Source: Bacillus chungangensis (GTDB lineage: Bacteria > Bacillota > Bacilli > Bacillales > Bacillaceae_C). Taken from it: a stretch of 64,000 bases of DNA. Both the position numbers and the translations under genes were made by a program. Location of the stretch: assembly GCF_030812995.1 (NCBI RefSeq), contig NZ_JAUSTT010000020.1, positions 34,147 to 98,146 of the forward strand. Direction: 5' to 3'. Shown here one piece after another: positions 1 through 8,263 of this stretch (its first letter is position 1; each line of letters starts with the position of its first letter). The notes under the pieces are model-generated. The model worked only from the letters and a program-made list of their open reading frames with translations. It ran no database searches and was not told the origin of the DNA.

Positions 1-984
1 CTTGTCCTTGTTGTGATTGTTGGTTATGGCGGCGCGCGAGTTGCAGCAGGCGACCTCTCCGCAGGAACATTAGTCGCTATCCTTATCTATTTATTTCAAA
101 TTATCGTGCCATTTACACAGCTTGCTTCTTTTTTCACTGCTTTTCAAAAAGCAATGGGTGCAACAGAGCGAATCCAATCTTTGCTTCGTTTAGATTCTGA
201 GGAACAAAACAAAAAAGAGATCGCCGATTTTAGCAAAACGATTTCCTTCAACAAAGTAACATTTGCTTACGAACAAGGAAAAAAACCGATCTTAAAAAAG
301 CTGGATTTTCAGATCCATCCCGGAGAGACGGTTGCTTTTGTAGGACCAAGTGGAGCAGGAAAAACAACGATATTCTCTTTGCTCGAACGTTTTTATTCAC
401 TAACAGAAGGAAGCATTCAAATTGGAGAAACAAACATTGCCGAGATTTCTCTAATGGATTGGCGAAAAGCAATTGGCTATGTTTCTCAAGAAAGTCCCAT
501 TATGTCAGGAACGATTAAAGACAACATCTGCTATGGGTTGCAAAGAGATGTAAGTGATGAGGAAGTACGAGAAGCCGCAGCTTTGGCAAATGCAGACGGA
601 TTTATTGAACAATTATCAAATGGCTATGAAACAGAAGTTGGAGAACGAGGGATTAAGCTATCAGGCGGCCAACGCCAGCGGATAGCCATTGCAAGAGCAT
701 TGCTCCGCAATCCAAAGCTCCTCTTGCTTGATGAAGCAACCTCGAATTTAGATAGCGAATCAGAAGTGCTCGTTCAACACGCCCTTAAAAATTTAATGGC
801 CGGACGAACAACTCTTATTATCGCTCATCGTTTATCAACCGTGATTGAAGCCGACAATATTATTGTTGTACAAGATGGCAGCATCACAGGAAAAGGGACA
901 CATCAATCATTGATGGAAACACATGGACTGTATCAAAAATTAGTCAACCAGCAGCTGCAAGGAAAAGTCTTTGCAAGTGAGTAA
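1..984 (+). CDS. bmrA: BmrA-like multidrug ABC exporter, C-terminal part (cut by window edge)
   Basis: The reading frame is open from base 1, so the start lies outside the window. What remains is the last membrane segment(s) of the transmembrane domain and a complete nucleotide-binding domain. Counting from the GTG at 13, Walker A (GPSGAGKTT) is near residue 111, followed by signature LSGGQRQ, Walker B LLLLDEA and the H-loop IIAHRLST. The stretch around YGGARV and YLFQIIVPF closely follows Bacillus BmrA/YvcC as I remember it. This family works as a homodimeric half-transporter in the cytoplasmic membrane and exports amphipathic drugs with ATP. The family identity is secure; the exact orthologue is inferred. 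Confidence 0.85.
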   Translation, partial: LVLVVIVGYGGARVAAGDLSAGTLVAILIYLFQIIVPFTQLASFFTAFQKAMGATERIQSLLRLDSEEQNKKEIADFSKTISFNKVTFAYEQGKKPILKKLDFQIHPGETVAFVGPSGAGKTTIFSLLERFYSLTEGSIQIGETNIAEISLMDWRKAIGYVSQESPIMSGTIKDNICYGLQRDVSDEEVREAAALANADGFIEQLSNGYETEVGERGIKLSGGQRQRIAIARALLRNPKLLLLDEATSNLDSESEVLVQHALKNLMAGRTTLIIAHRLSTVIEADNIIVVQDGSITGKGTHQSLMETHGLYQKLVNQQLQGKVFASE

Positions 985-991
985 ATATAGG

Positions 992-1036
992 CTGATTCAA
1001 AAGGTCGTTTGATGATGACACTTTTGAATCAGTTTT
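992..1036 (+). terminator. Intrinsic terminator of the exporter gene
   Basis: Twelve-base arms CTGATTCAAAAG and CTTTTGAATCAG enclose a short loop and are followed by a T run, 7 bases after the exporter stop codon. Confidence 0.85.
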
Positions 1037-1127
1037 TCTAATTTAATGACTGATATTACACTTAAATGGTGGTTGCTCCATTAACCATTATTGCTATTGA
1101 TGATAACGTTATGGCATTTCAATGTCT

Positions 1128-1178
1128 CTCTCTATATGCTATGATAAACACATGCTTGACATCATTACATATAGAGAG
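1128..1178 (+). promoter_or_regulatory. Inverted repeat covering the RBS of the coiled-coil gene
   Basis: CTCTCTATATG (1128-1138) is the exact reverse complement of CATATAGAGAG (1168-1178). The right arm overlaps the ribosome binding site GAGAGGG of the gene starting at 1190, so folding would hide the RBS. A possible -10 (TATGAT, about 1140) lies between the arms with only a weak -35, so it is unclear whether the left arm is transcribed. If it is not, this would be a DNA operator instead. Confidence 0.4.
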
Positions 1179-1189
1179 GGTGAAACAAA

Positions 1190-1714
1190 ATGAGTGAACA
1201 AATACTGCAGCAAATTCTTCAAAAGCTCGAGCAAATAGATACGAAATTTGACAAGCTTGACATGAGAGTTGAAAAAATTGAATCAAGACTTGACCAATTT
1301 GAAACAAGATTTGAAAAAATTGAATCAAGGCTTGACCAATTTGAAACGAGATTCGAAAAAATTGAATCAAGGCTTGACCAATTTGAAACGAGATTCGAAA
1401 AAATTGAATCAAGGCTTGACCACATGGATGAACGTTTAACCTCTCTTGAAGCTGGACAGCAGGAACTATATCAAATTTCGAGAGCGATTCAAGATCGGCA
1501 AGAGGAAACAGATGCCAAACTAGAAGCGCTAACCGTTGACATTCACTATTTCCACGGAGAACTGAAGCGTCTGGAACATAAAGTGGATCATAATCATGAA
1601 GAAGTCAAAGCAAAAATTGGACAGCTTAAGTCGGTAATTGATTTCACATATGAAAGGACAAATAAGCACGAATTAGAAATTTATAAATTAAATAAAGCAA
1701 AGTCCAGTATATAA
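1190..1714 (+). CDS. Coiled-coil protein with tandem 14-residue repeats
   Basis: A 174-residue, highly charged protein with no signal peptide or membrane segment. Residues about 28-83 consist of repeated LDQFETRFEKIESR-type units, heptad-rich and clearly a long coiled coil. The C-terminal half continues as helical, charged sequence. The start ATG is preceded by GAGAGGG at 9 bases. Similar coiled-coil proteins of unknown role occur in bacilli, and I assign no function. The repeats are near-identical in DNA (42-bp units), so copy number is probably variable. The gene stands alone, with a terminator upstream and a long non-coding stretch downstream. Confidence 0.75.
   Translation: MSEQILQQILQKLEQIDTKFDKLDMRVEKIESRLDQFETRFEKIESRLDQFETRFEKIESRLDQFETRFEKIESRLDHMDERLTSLEAGQQELYQISRAIQDRQEETDAKLEALTVDIHYFHGELKRLEHKVDHNHEEVKAKIGQLKSVIDFTYERTNKHELEIYKLNKAKSSI
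1271..1421 (+). repeat. 42-bp in-frame tandem repeat, three full units plus a partial
   Basis: Units run 1271-1312, 1313-1354 and 1355-1396, then a partial unit from 1397. They differ by only a few bases (aga/agg, ttt/ttc), and each encodes a 14-residue coiled-coil unit (two heptads). Confidence 0.9.
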
Positions 1715-1993
1715 ATAATGACAAAAAGAACTAGCTTCGCTGATTTTCTCACCTTTACAACTATTGCCTATAGAAATTTGACCGTTTCTATTTTTCCAAA
1801 CTACATCCCCCATTTCACTTTTGACTTTTTTTACACGACTCTATTAAACTAAAACTCCTATCATCAATGATATTTTTTCAATATATTAGAAATGCAAATT
1901 GAAATTGCCTTTTACTAAGTAAAACATTCACTTCTCATCTTTAACTTCTTTTCTGTAAGAATAATCCTTTTCGTTTCGAATCGTACTGGATAA

Positions 1994-2228
1994 TTTAAAC
2001 TTCCATCAGTGGGGGCTTCTCCCATCCCCACTGGTAAGAAGTAGAACAAAGGCTAAGATTACGAGAGGCCTTAAAAAAAACGCTTTTTATATCACTTCTG
2101 AAGCTTTCCTTATCCTGTTAGGCTCGAACCAATCGACATTTAACTTTCAGTTATCCCCCACCTACGTTTCTGATTCCTTTTACTCCCGAGATGAGGGTCT
2201 TGCCTCGCTAGTTAGATGCAGGATAAAT
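1994..2228 (+). repeat. Palindromic non-coding repeat element, copy A (long form)
   Basis: It starts with AAACTTCCATCAGTGGGG, contains a hairpin CAGTGGGG...CCCCACTG, a central segment shared with the copy at 12.3 kb (GAAGCTTTCCTTATCCTGT), then TATCCCCCACCTA and TTCTGATTCC, and ends in GTTAGATGCAGGATAAA. It occupies most of the 665-base gene-free stretch 1715-2379. The rest of that stretch shows nothing recognisable. Confidence 0.75.
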
Positions 2229-2314
2229 TGATACTTTTTTGATACTTAGCTGATAAGCATTTGATGTCTGCTTGCTATGATTTGTTTTAGAAGGAGGTGA
2301 GCACAAGCATATAC

Positions 2315-2380
2315 ATGTTTTTAAGCATTACTAATCCTTCCAAGCATTATCAAGTTATCAAAAGAAAGGTGGAAGAATAA
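2315..2380 (+). CDS. Possible 21-codon leader ORF coupled to the secreted repeat protein
   Basis: An ATG at 2315 opens a 21-codon frame whose TAA overlaps the next gene's ATG (TAATG). A perfect AAGGAGGTGA lies upstream at 2291-2300, but 14 bases away, which is long. The downstream gene has its own GAAAGGTGG inside this ORF. It could be a translational-coupling leader or an accident of an AT-rich leader, and there is no homology I recognise. Confidence 0.25.
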   Translation: MFLSITNPSKHYQVIKRKVEE

Positions 2381-3243
2381 TGAAAAAACGTTTCATTGCC
2401 GGCATTGCAACTGCTTGTTTTCTCGTACCAACTACAGTGCTGGGAGTCGGATCAACTGAGTTAGCAGATAAGTTATTTGGATCAAGTGAACAATTTCAGT
2501 TAGTAACTGGGGGAACTTCAGAAGATTACACTAAGTTAGAAGGAAAACTAACAGCAGCAAAAGAAATGCTTGAACCACAAGATTTTGTCGTATTTCAACA
2601 ATTATTAGAAAAGCTCCATTCGTACAATATGAAAATAATGGATAAGAATGGCAGCCAACATGTTGAACGTTTAAATAAAAAAGAACGGCAAGATTATGAA
2701 CAATTAATCGCAGAAATTGAACCGTACTTTGAACAGTTAAATAATAGCGAGCAATTATTTCAAACATTAGAAGGAATGAATGATGCTTACGCTGCAAAAA
2801 TAAAAGAAGCAGAAGCATTATTAGAGCCGAATGATTTTGCCGTCTTTTATCAACTATTTGAAAAACTCATTTCGTACAATAATAAAATAGTTGATCAACA
2901 TGGAGAGTTCCAGCTAGATCGTTTAAATGAAACAGAACGCCAAGATTACGAACAATTAATGAAAGAAATTGAACCATACTTTGAACAGCTAAATAACCAT
3001 AATTACACTAAGTTAGAAGCAAAACTAACAGCAGCAAAAGAAGTGCTTGAACCACAAGATTTTGTCGTTTTTCAACAATTATTAGAAAAGCTCCATTCAT
3101 ATAATATGAAAATAATGGATAAAGATGGCAGCCAACATATTGAACGTTTAAATAAAAAAGAACGGCAAGATTATGAACAATTAATCGCAGAAATTGAACC
3201 GTACTTTGAACAGTTAAATAATAGCGAGCAATTATTTTTTTGA
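2380..3243 (+). CDS. Secreted protein with three ~75-residue repeats, unknown function
   Basis: Residues 1-23 form a signal peptide (MKKRF, hydrophobic core, cleavage near VLG/VG). From about residue 47 the protein consists of three consecutive ~75-residue helical repeats, each with LEPQDFVVF or a variant, a LEKLHSYN segment, RLN..ER and EIEPYFEQLNN. Repeats 1 and 3 are almost identical in DNA while repeat 2 has diverged, suggesting recent recombination. The frame ends abruptly in a run of T at 3233-3240. The bases after the stop (TGAACAGTTAAAT) repeat the end of the unit, so the array seems truncated. The RBS GAAAGGTGG supports the ATG. I do not recognise a named domain. Confidence 0.75.
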   Translation: MKKRFIAGIATACFLVPTTVLGVGSTELADKLFGSSEQFQLVTGGTSEDYTKLEGKLTAAKEMLEPQDFVVFQQLLEKLHSYNMKIMDKNGSQHVERLNKKERQDYEQLIAEIEPYFEQLNNSEQLFQTLEGMNDAYAAKIKEAEALLEPNDFAVFYQLFEKLISYNNKIVDQHGEFQLDRLNETERQDYEQLMKEIEPYFEQLNNHNYTKLEAKLTAAKEVLEPQDFVVFQQLLEKLHSYNMKIMDKDGSQHIERLNKKERQDYEQLIAEIEPYFEQLNNSEQLFF

Positions 3244-3383
3244 ACAGTTAAATATGATATTATTTTGAAATATCAGAGACAGACAAGCAACTACTAAGCA
3301 ATATGCTGGTCAAGCAAGCATCCTGTATGTTTGTTGTAAAGACGATTTTACTGACTAAATACTTGTAAATGAATGATTTCTTT

Positions 3384-3422
3384 AAAGCGGTTTCTATCCT
3401 TTTACAGAAACCGCTTTTTTTA
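3384..3422 (+). terminator. Intrinsic terminator after the repeat protein
   Basis: AAAGCGGTTTCT (3384-3395) pairs with AGAAACCGCTTT (3406-3417), followed by T residues. The rest of the gene-free stretch 3244-3633 shows only a weak hairpin at about 3602-3622 that could end the minus-strand gene at 3634. Confidence 0.85.
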
Positions 3423-3633
3423 ACGAACAGAGGGAAGATTCGTTGAATTCGAAGACCTAGTAAGTACCACGTAAACTGCTTATTATGTAACCAATGCTAG
3501 TTCAATTCAACAGAATCCTCACCGAAACGATCAGAACAAAATGAACCACTAACAAAAACGACCAAGAGAGATTGGAACGAAAGTGGGGTTGCTAAAAAGA
3601 TTGCCAATGTTTTATTGGCCTTATTTCTGTCAA

Positions 3634-3888
3634 TCATTCATCGGGGTCTACCGGATTCTCATTTGCACGAAAGACTTCATCAGCAAATTTCTGGAATACT
3701 TCAAACTTTTGAAGAGCGATTCCTCGGTCAATGTCTGCAAGCAAAAGTAGTGTGTCGCCTGGTTTGATATCAAATAAGTCCCGGGCTTCCTTTGGAATCA
3801 CAATCTGTCCTTTGGCCCCTACCTTTACTGAACTCATGTATTTACCCTCATCCTTTTTATTAGAGGCTTTGTTATGACTATCTTTCAT
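3634..3888 (-). CDS. AbrB/SpoVT-type DNA-binding protein
   Basis: An 84-residue protein. Residues 20-62 form a swapped-hairpin AbrB domain: VKVGAKGQIVIPKEARDLF followed by IKPGDTLLLLAD. This family binds DNA as dimers or tetramers and includes transition-state regulators and MazE-type antitoxins. No toxin gene is adjacent, so a stand-alone regulator is more likely. Two possible starts both have an RBS: the ATG at 3888 (AAAGGAGACG) and an internal ATG 17 codons later (AAGGATGAGGG). The longer form is given. It is monocistronic; the target is unknown. Confidence 0.8.
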   Translation of the reverse strand: MKDSHNKASNKKDEGKYMSSVKVGAKGQIVIPKEARDLFDIKPGDTLLLLADIDRGIALQKFEVFQKFADEVFRANENPVDPDE

Positions 3889-4093
3889 ATTTACGTCTCC
3901 TTTCAGTCAGTTAAAAGTTATACTTATTACACAAATAATACTAAAAAAAAAGCATAATCAGTAATGAATGTTATTTTCCGATTTCCCCCTTATTTCATCT
4001 ACACATTAACTCATTCTCATCTAGACTGATTATATTATAAGGGATAATCAAAGGCGATTCATCATACCACCTTAGAGGAGGGTGATAAATCGC

Positions 4094-4159
4094 ATGAACA
4101 AAACATATTACATTATTTCCACTATCCTCCTTCATCTTTCATTCCCACGTTATTTTTAA
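4094..4159 (+). CDS. Possible 21-residue hydrophobic mini-protein
   Basis: ATG at 4094 follows a strong RBS (AGAGGAGGGTG) by 9 bases and encodes a 21-residue peptide (MNKTYYIISTILLHL...) with a hydrophobic centre. It overlaps the 3' end of the convergent nucleotidyltransferase gene. Only the RBS and composition support it. The rest of 3889-4093 is AT-rich, with nothing recognisable. Confidence 0.25.
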   Translation: MNKTYYIISTILLHLSFPRYF

Positions 4160-4906
4160 AGCTTTAAAAAATAATTGGTCCAATGTGTTTTTTTCCACCC
4201 GCTGCTCTTTTAACGTCCTGCTTTTTTCCTCTAAATGATCAAGCTGTACAACAATAAAATCATCAATGAAAGGAATGCGGGATTCAACATCAAGCTCGTC
4301 TCCGGCTTTCTTTCTTGCCAATAATGAATCTATTTCATTCATCAGCTTTCCTTGTGGAATGACTGCTGTAAGCAATCTTTCGAATTCCATAGGAGGCATA
4401 CTTTTAAAGCGTTCAATCCACATTGCCGCAAGAATGGGGCGCAAAATATAAAAATATTTCTTACTCTTTACTTTCTCCCCTTGCAAATCTTTGCGATAGT
4501 TCCCTTTCGCCATATTCAAATAATGATGCATAAGTGGTTTTGGTGAAAAATAACGTTCAACATATGCTTGCAGTTCTTGAATAATGGGAACTGGCGTTAC
4601 ATATTGAATTGGGGATTGTAGCCATTCCAATAAAGATGGGTTCGATTTCTGAAAAAGGCGCAGCGCCTTCTGCAAATCCCAGCCATTGATATCTAGTAAA
4701 TCATGAATCGGCCTCTCAATCACATCTCTTTTGTCAAAGATAGATAAATACCATTCTGGTTGATGAATGTAAATAAAGCGAACATCATAATCACTATCTT
4801 GAGAAGGAAATCCCCATGCCCTGCTTCCCGACTCGCAAGCATATAAAATCCGAACATTTTCTTGTTTCTCAATCGCTTTTATCTCTGCTATAATTTTTGC
4901 TTTCAC
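4139..4906 (-). CDS. YcgL-type nucleotidyltransferase-fold protein
   Basis: A 255-residue protein. Residues 22-46 carry the polymerase-beta/MNT nucleotidyltransferase signature: CESGSRAWGF followed by the metal-binding DSDYDVR. The remainder is helical and matches the YcgL-like family of predicted nucleotidyltransferases, whose substrate is unknown. The start is a GTG at 4906 with GGGAGGATAAA immediately before it. Cytosolic, with no partner gene. Fold and motif are clear; the reaction is not. Confidence 0.75.
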   Translation of the reverse strand: MKAKIIAEIKAIEKQENVRILYACESGSRAWGFPSQDSDYDVRFIYIHQPEWYLSIFDKRDVIERPIHDLLDINGWDLQKALRLFQKSNPSLLEWLQSPIQYVTPVPIIQELQAYVERYFSPKPLMHHYLNMAKGNYRKDLQGEKVKSKKYFYILRPILAAMWIERFKSMPPMEFERLLTAVIPQGKLMNEIDSLLARKKAGDELDVESRIPFIDDFIVVQLDHLEEKSRTLKEQRVEKNTLDQLFFKALKITWE

Positions 4907-5214
4907 TTTATCCTCCCTACTATTTCTCCTATTCTATACCAAACTGCCAGAAAAGCTTTTTTATCGGAACGTTTTTTCCTACTATCGAATAAGTTAAAAG
5001 TGCCTAAGTGAAAAGCCGAAACACTCTTTTCAGTACGTTCTAACATTTTCATTCTTCTTGTCTCGAACAAACGCAAAAATGTTCCATCGTTCACGTTTTG
5101 AACTTCTTCCCATAATGGATCACAACATCTGTTAAAGCAGCGGCTCATTGAACGATGGATAAGATAATATTCCCCTTATATAAATCTAATGGGGAAAGAA
5201 AGGTATGTAAAGCA

Positions 5215-7086
5215 ATGAAACAAAAAGTAGAAACAGAAATAAACCGTTTCATGCGAACGCTTGAAAACAAGCAGTCCCAAGATGGTGCTTGGCGTTTCCC
5301 TTTAGAAAGCGGGCTATCGACAGATGCCTATATGATCATTCTTCTAAAATCATTAGAAATAAAAGATGACCATATGATCACAACACTCGCAAAGCAAATT
5401 GCGAGTAAACAAGAAAAAAATGGAGCATGGAAAGTATTTCATGATGAGGAGAATGGCAATCTATCCGCAACAATTGAAGCTTATTATGCTTTATTGTACG
5501 CAGATTATTTTCAAGAAAATGCCGAACAAATGATTGCTGCCAAAAAATTTATTCTTTTACATGGAGGAATTGAAGAAGCAAGCTTGCTGACAAAGGTCGT
5601 ATTAGCAATAATTGGTCAATATCCTTGGTCAAATCAATTGATCGTTCCAGTTGAATTTATCTTAGCTCCATCCTTCTTTCCACTCCATTTTTTTGATCTT
5701 TCAACTTTCGCCCGTGTTCATATTGCGCCAATATTAGTGCTATCGAATCTTTCCTTTACTAAGGAAATGCCTAAAAGGTATGAACTCTTTCAACAACATT
5801 GGAATAAGCCACAGCATCAAAACAACAATGAAGACCGCACCTTTTTCAAAACATTTTTGAAAGAATTGAAACAACTCCCAAACATCCCAGCAGAAATCCA
5901 CCAAATTGCCCTTCGGCGCTGTGAACAATTCATGTTGCATAGAATTGAGCCTGATGGCAGTTTGTACTGTTATTTTACTTCTACTTTTCTGATGATTTTT
6001 GCCTTAATCGCTCTTGGTTATCAAAAAGACCATCCGGTAATCGCAAAGGCTATTCAAAGCTTAAAAGCCCTCATTATTCATAATGAAAAGTATTATTTCA
6101 TTCAAGAAACAACAGCTACAGTTTGGAATACAGCATTAATAAGTGATGCATTGCAAACAGCAGGCGTGAACAATTCTAACCCTATGATTCAAAGAGCGAA
6201 TCAATTTTTACTTTCTCATCAGCATTATAAATACGGCGACTGGGCGCTTCACAATCCAAATACAAAACCAGGTGGATGGGGATTTTCAGACGCAAACACA
6301 ATGAATCCTGATATTGACGACTCGACAGCGGCGTTAAGAGCCTTGAAAGCAGCTAGTCAAGTAGATGCTGTTTATCGGGACGCTTGGAATCGGGGGATAG
6401 AATGGGTGCTGTCGATGCAGAATGATGATGGCGGCTGGCCTGCGTTTGAAAAGAACACTGACAAAAAAATATTAACTTTGATTCCTATTAAAGGTGCAGA
6501 ATATGCAACGATCGACCCCTCTTCTTCCGATTTAACAGGGAGAACAATCGAATTTCTAGGCAGCGATGCCGGGTTTACAAAAAATCATGTGTCCATTCAG
6601 CAAGCGATAAAATGGCTTAAAAAACAGCAAGAAAAAACTGGAGCATGGCAGGGGCGCTGGGGAATTTCCTATATTTATGGAACATGGGCCGCTGTTACAG
6701 GTATGATTGCTGTTGGTGTTTCAAGCACTGACCCGTCTTTAAAGAAAGCAATTCAATGGCTGCTAAACATTCAAAATCCCGATGGGGGCTGGGGAGAATC
6801 ATGTAGGAGTGATAAAGAAAAAAAATATATACCGTTAGAAGAAAGTACGCTATCCCAAACGGCATGGGCTGTTGATGCGCTAATAGCAGGCAGCAGCGAA
6901 CCAACAGATGCGATAAACAAAGGAATTGATTTCATCATTCAAGCAGGGAGCAAAAAGGATTGGACGACAAACTATCCTACTGGGGCAGCACTGCCTGGTG
7001 ATTTTTATTTCCATTATCATAGCTATCGATATATTTGGCCACTGCTTGCACTTGGACATTACAAGAAAAAGTTTCTCGATGCTTGA
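5215..7086 (+). CDS. sqhC: SqhC-type terpene cyclase (squalene-hopene/sporulenol cyclase family)
   Basis: About 623 residues, the usual length for the family. The catalytic DxDD motif is present as DIDD in NPDIDDST, along with several QW repeats (DGAW, PGGWGFSD, DDGGWPAF, GAWQGRWG, PDGGWGES). These cyclases protonate a linear polyprene and fold it into a polycycle at the membrane surface. Sequence resemblance is to Bacillus SqhC, which cyclises tetraprenyl-beta-curcumene to sporulenol, rather than to classical hopene synthases, but substrate cannot be read from sequence. I chose the ATG at 5215 (upstream GAAAGGTATG); an in-frame ATG at 5155 lacks an RBS. No isoprenoid genes are adjacent. Confidence 0.85.
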   Translation: MKQKVETEINRFMRTLENKQSQDGAWRFPLESGLSTDAYMIILLKSLEIKDDHMITTLAKQIASKQEKNGAWKVFHDEENGNLSATIEAYYALLYADYFQENAEQMIAAKKFILLHGGIEEASLLTKVVLAIIGQYPWSNQLIVPVEFILAPSFFPLHFFDLSTFARVHIAPILVLSNLSFTKEMPKRYELFQQHWNKPQHQNNNEDRTFFKTFLKELKQLPNIPAEIHQIALRRCEQFMLHRIEPDGSLYCYFTSTFLMIFALIALGYQKDHPVIAKAIQSLKALIIHNEKYYFIQETTATVWNTALISDALQTAGVNNSNPMIQRANQFLLSHQHYKYGDWALHNPNTKPGGWGFSDANTMNPDIDDSTAALRALKAASQVDAVYRDAWNRGIEWVLSMQNDDGGWPAFEKNTDKKILTLIPIKGAEYATIDPSSSDLTGRTIEFLGSDAGFTKNHVSIQQAIKWLKKQQEKTGAWQGRWGISYIYGTWAAVTGMIAVGVSSTDPSLKKAIQWLLNIQNPDGGWGESCRSDKEKKYIPLEESTLSQTAWAVDALIAGSSEPTDAINKGIDFIIQAGSKKDWTTNYPTGAALPGDFYFHYHSYRYIWPLLALGHYKKKFLDA

Positions 7087-7090
7087 GCCA

Positions 7091-7138
7091 AATAAAAAGT
7101 GATTGCTGCGCATGTAGAAGTGGGAATCACTTTTTATT
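7091..7138. terminator. Bidirectional terminator between cyclase and acetyltransferase
   Basis: AATAAAAAGTGATT (7091-7104) and AATCACTTTTTATT (7125-7138) form a perfect 14-base stem, with A and T runs usable in both directions. Confidence 0.8.
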
Positions 7139-7278
7139 TAACTCTATCTAAATGGAAAAAGCAAGTGGCGGCTACAGGGCTCTCCGTTCCTTATACATAG
7201 AAGATCGTAAGCTAATGTTCTCGAAAGGGAAATCTCTTTGATCATTGCCCCCTCACTAATAGAAGGTTCGTTTTATTT

Positions 7279-7773
7279 CTACACGATCGCTCCATTCGTA
7301 AACACTTGCTTCCTACTGCTTTCTCCCATTTCGTCTGTAAATACCCCTTTTGTAAATTCATTGATAACATTTAACCAAAATGCTTGCGCAAGTTTGTTTT
7401 CTTTCATTTGCGTTACTTCCCATTTACCTTTATGCCAATCAAATATTTGCCAAGCAACTTGCTTTCCTATCCCCATTCGTCTGTATTTCTTCATAATAAA
7501 AAATTCAGCAATGGAAAAAGTCGCGTTTTCATTGTGTACATCGTGACACCTGACTAATACAAACCCAGCATGCTTTCCATTGGCTTTTACTAAATAAGGA
7601 AATCTACTTTTCTTTTCTTCCCAATAGAGTGCCAGATAAGGATATTCTTCATATCGCCCATCACTGTTAATATCATCGTTAGTAAATTCCGAGAAATCAT
7701 AAAAGTAAAATTGCATCAACATTTCCATTATTTCTTTATCTTCTTTTGAAGCGCTAATCATTTCTATTTTCAT
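7279..7773 (-). CDS. GNAT-family N-acetyltransferase
   Basis: About 165 residues from the ATG at 7773. The frame stays open 26 codons further upstream, but without an RBS. The GNAT fold is shown by the acetyl-CoA pyrophosphate loop KKYRRMGIGKQVA in motif A, preceded by the AEFFIM beta strand and followed by W....N.LAQAFW. The acceptor substrate is unknown. Upstream of the ATG a small hairpin (AGGAA...TTTCCT) covers the probable RBS, which could damp translation. Convergent with the cyclase gene. Confidence 0.75.
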   Translation of the reverse strand: MKIEMISASKEDKEIMEMLMQFYFYDFSEFTNDDINSDGRYEEYPYLALYWEEKKSRFPYLVKANGKHAGFVLVRCHDVHNENATFSIAEFFIMKKYRRMGIGKQVAWQIFDWHKGKWEVTQMKENKLAQAFWLNVINEFTKGVFTDEMGESSRKQVFTNGAIV

Positions 7774-8157
7774 AGGAAAGTACCCGTTCCTTTCTGTAAA
7801 TAATCCATTCAAGGCTATCATATTGTTAAGTGATATAAAAATTTCTGGCAAAAGACAATTAATAATTTTATTCTATCAGAAGACAAAAAAATACGCTGAA
7901 TCTTATTACTGTAAAAAATGCTGTTCATATGCTATACATACCTCTTTATTTATCAATACTAAACTTCGTTAAATAGGGAAAAAGTAATTTTCACATCGTC
8001 TAATATTTTTGTATTTTGTAAGAAAACCGATATTAGTAAAAAAAGTCATTAGGTAGCATAGTGGAGTTTTTAAGAGGAAGTAGCCGTTTATGACATACCT
8101 CGCTTGCCTTGTTCCAACTGAGCGCTTCATACATATTATATCAATGAAATACACCGT

Positions 8158-8186
8158 TTGATGTTGCTAAGCTAAATCTGTATAGT
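8158..8186 (+). promoter_or_regulatory. Probable SigA promoter of the opuA operon
   Basis: TTGATG (8158-8163), a 17-base spacer, then TATAGT (8181-8186), about 75 bases before the start of opuAA. It lies in the gene-free stretch 7774-8263, in which nothing else is recognisable. Osmotic control is known for opuA in Bacillus but is not readable here. Confidence 0.55.
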
Positions 8187-8263
8187 GGTATAGGTAAAGT
8201 CGTCTATCGACTCTCATTGTCGTTGCAGCGAAAGATGAGCAAGTAATTAGAGAGGTGAAAAGT

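Noticed and set aside
1119..1425. Minus-strand ORFs opposite the coiled-coil repeats
   Set aside because: Open only because the repeats are periodic; no RBS and they mirror the plus-strand gene.
3634..3888. AbrB-type protein as antitoxin of a toxin-antitoxin pair
   Set aside because: No toxin-sized ORF with a credible RBS lies next to it.
4903..5148. 81-codon minus-strand ORF upstream of the nucleotidyltransferase
   Set aside because: No RBS, no recognisable domain, low-complexity charge pattern, and it covers the region where the promoters of the flanking genes must lie.
5155..5214. Upstream ATG for the terpene cyclase
   Set aside because: No RBS, and the 20 extra residues are not typical of the family; the start at 5215 has GAAAGGTATG.
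7852..8254. Minus-strand ORFs in the opuA upstream region
   Set aside because: No RBS, AT-rich, and the interval contains the opuA promoter.
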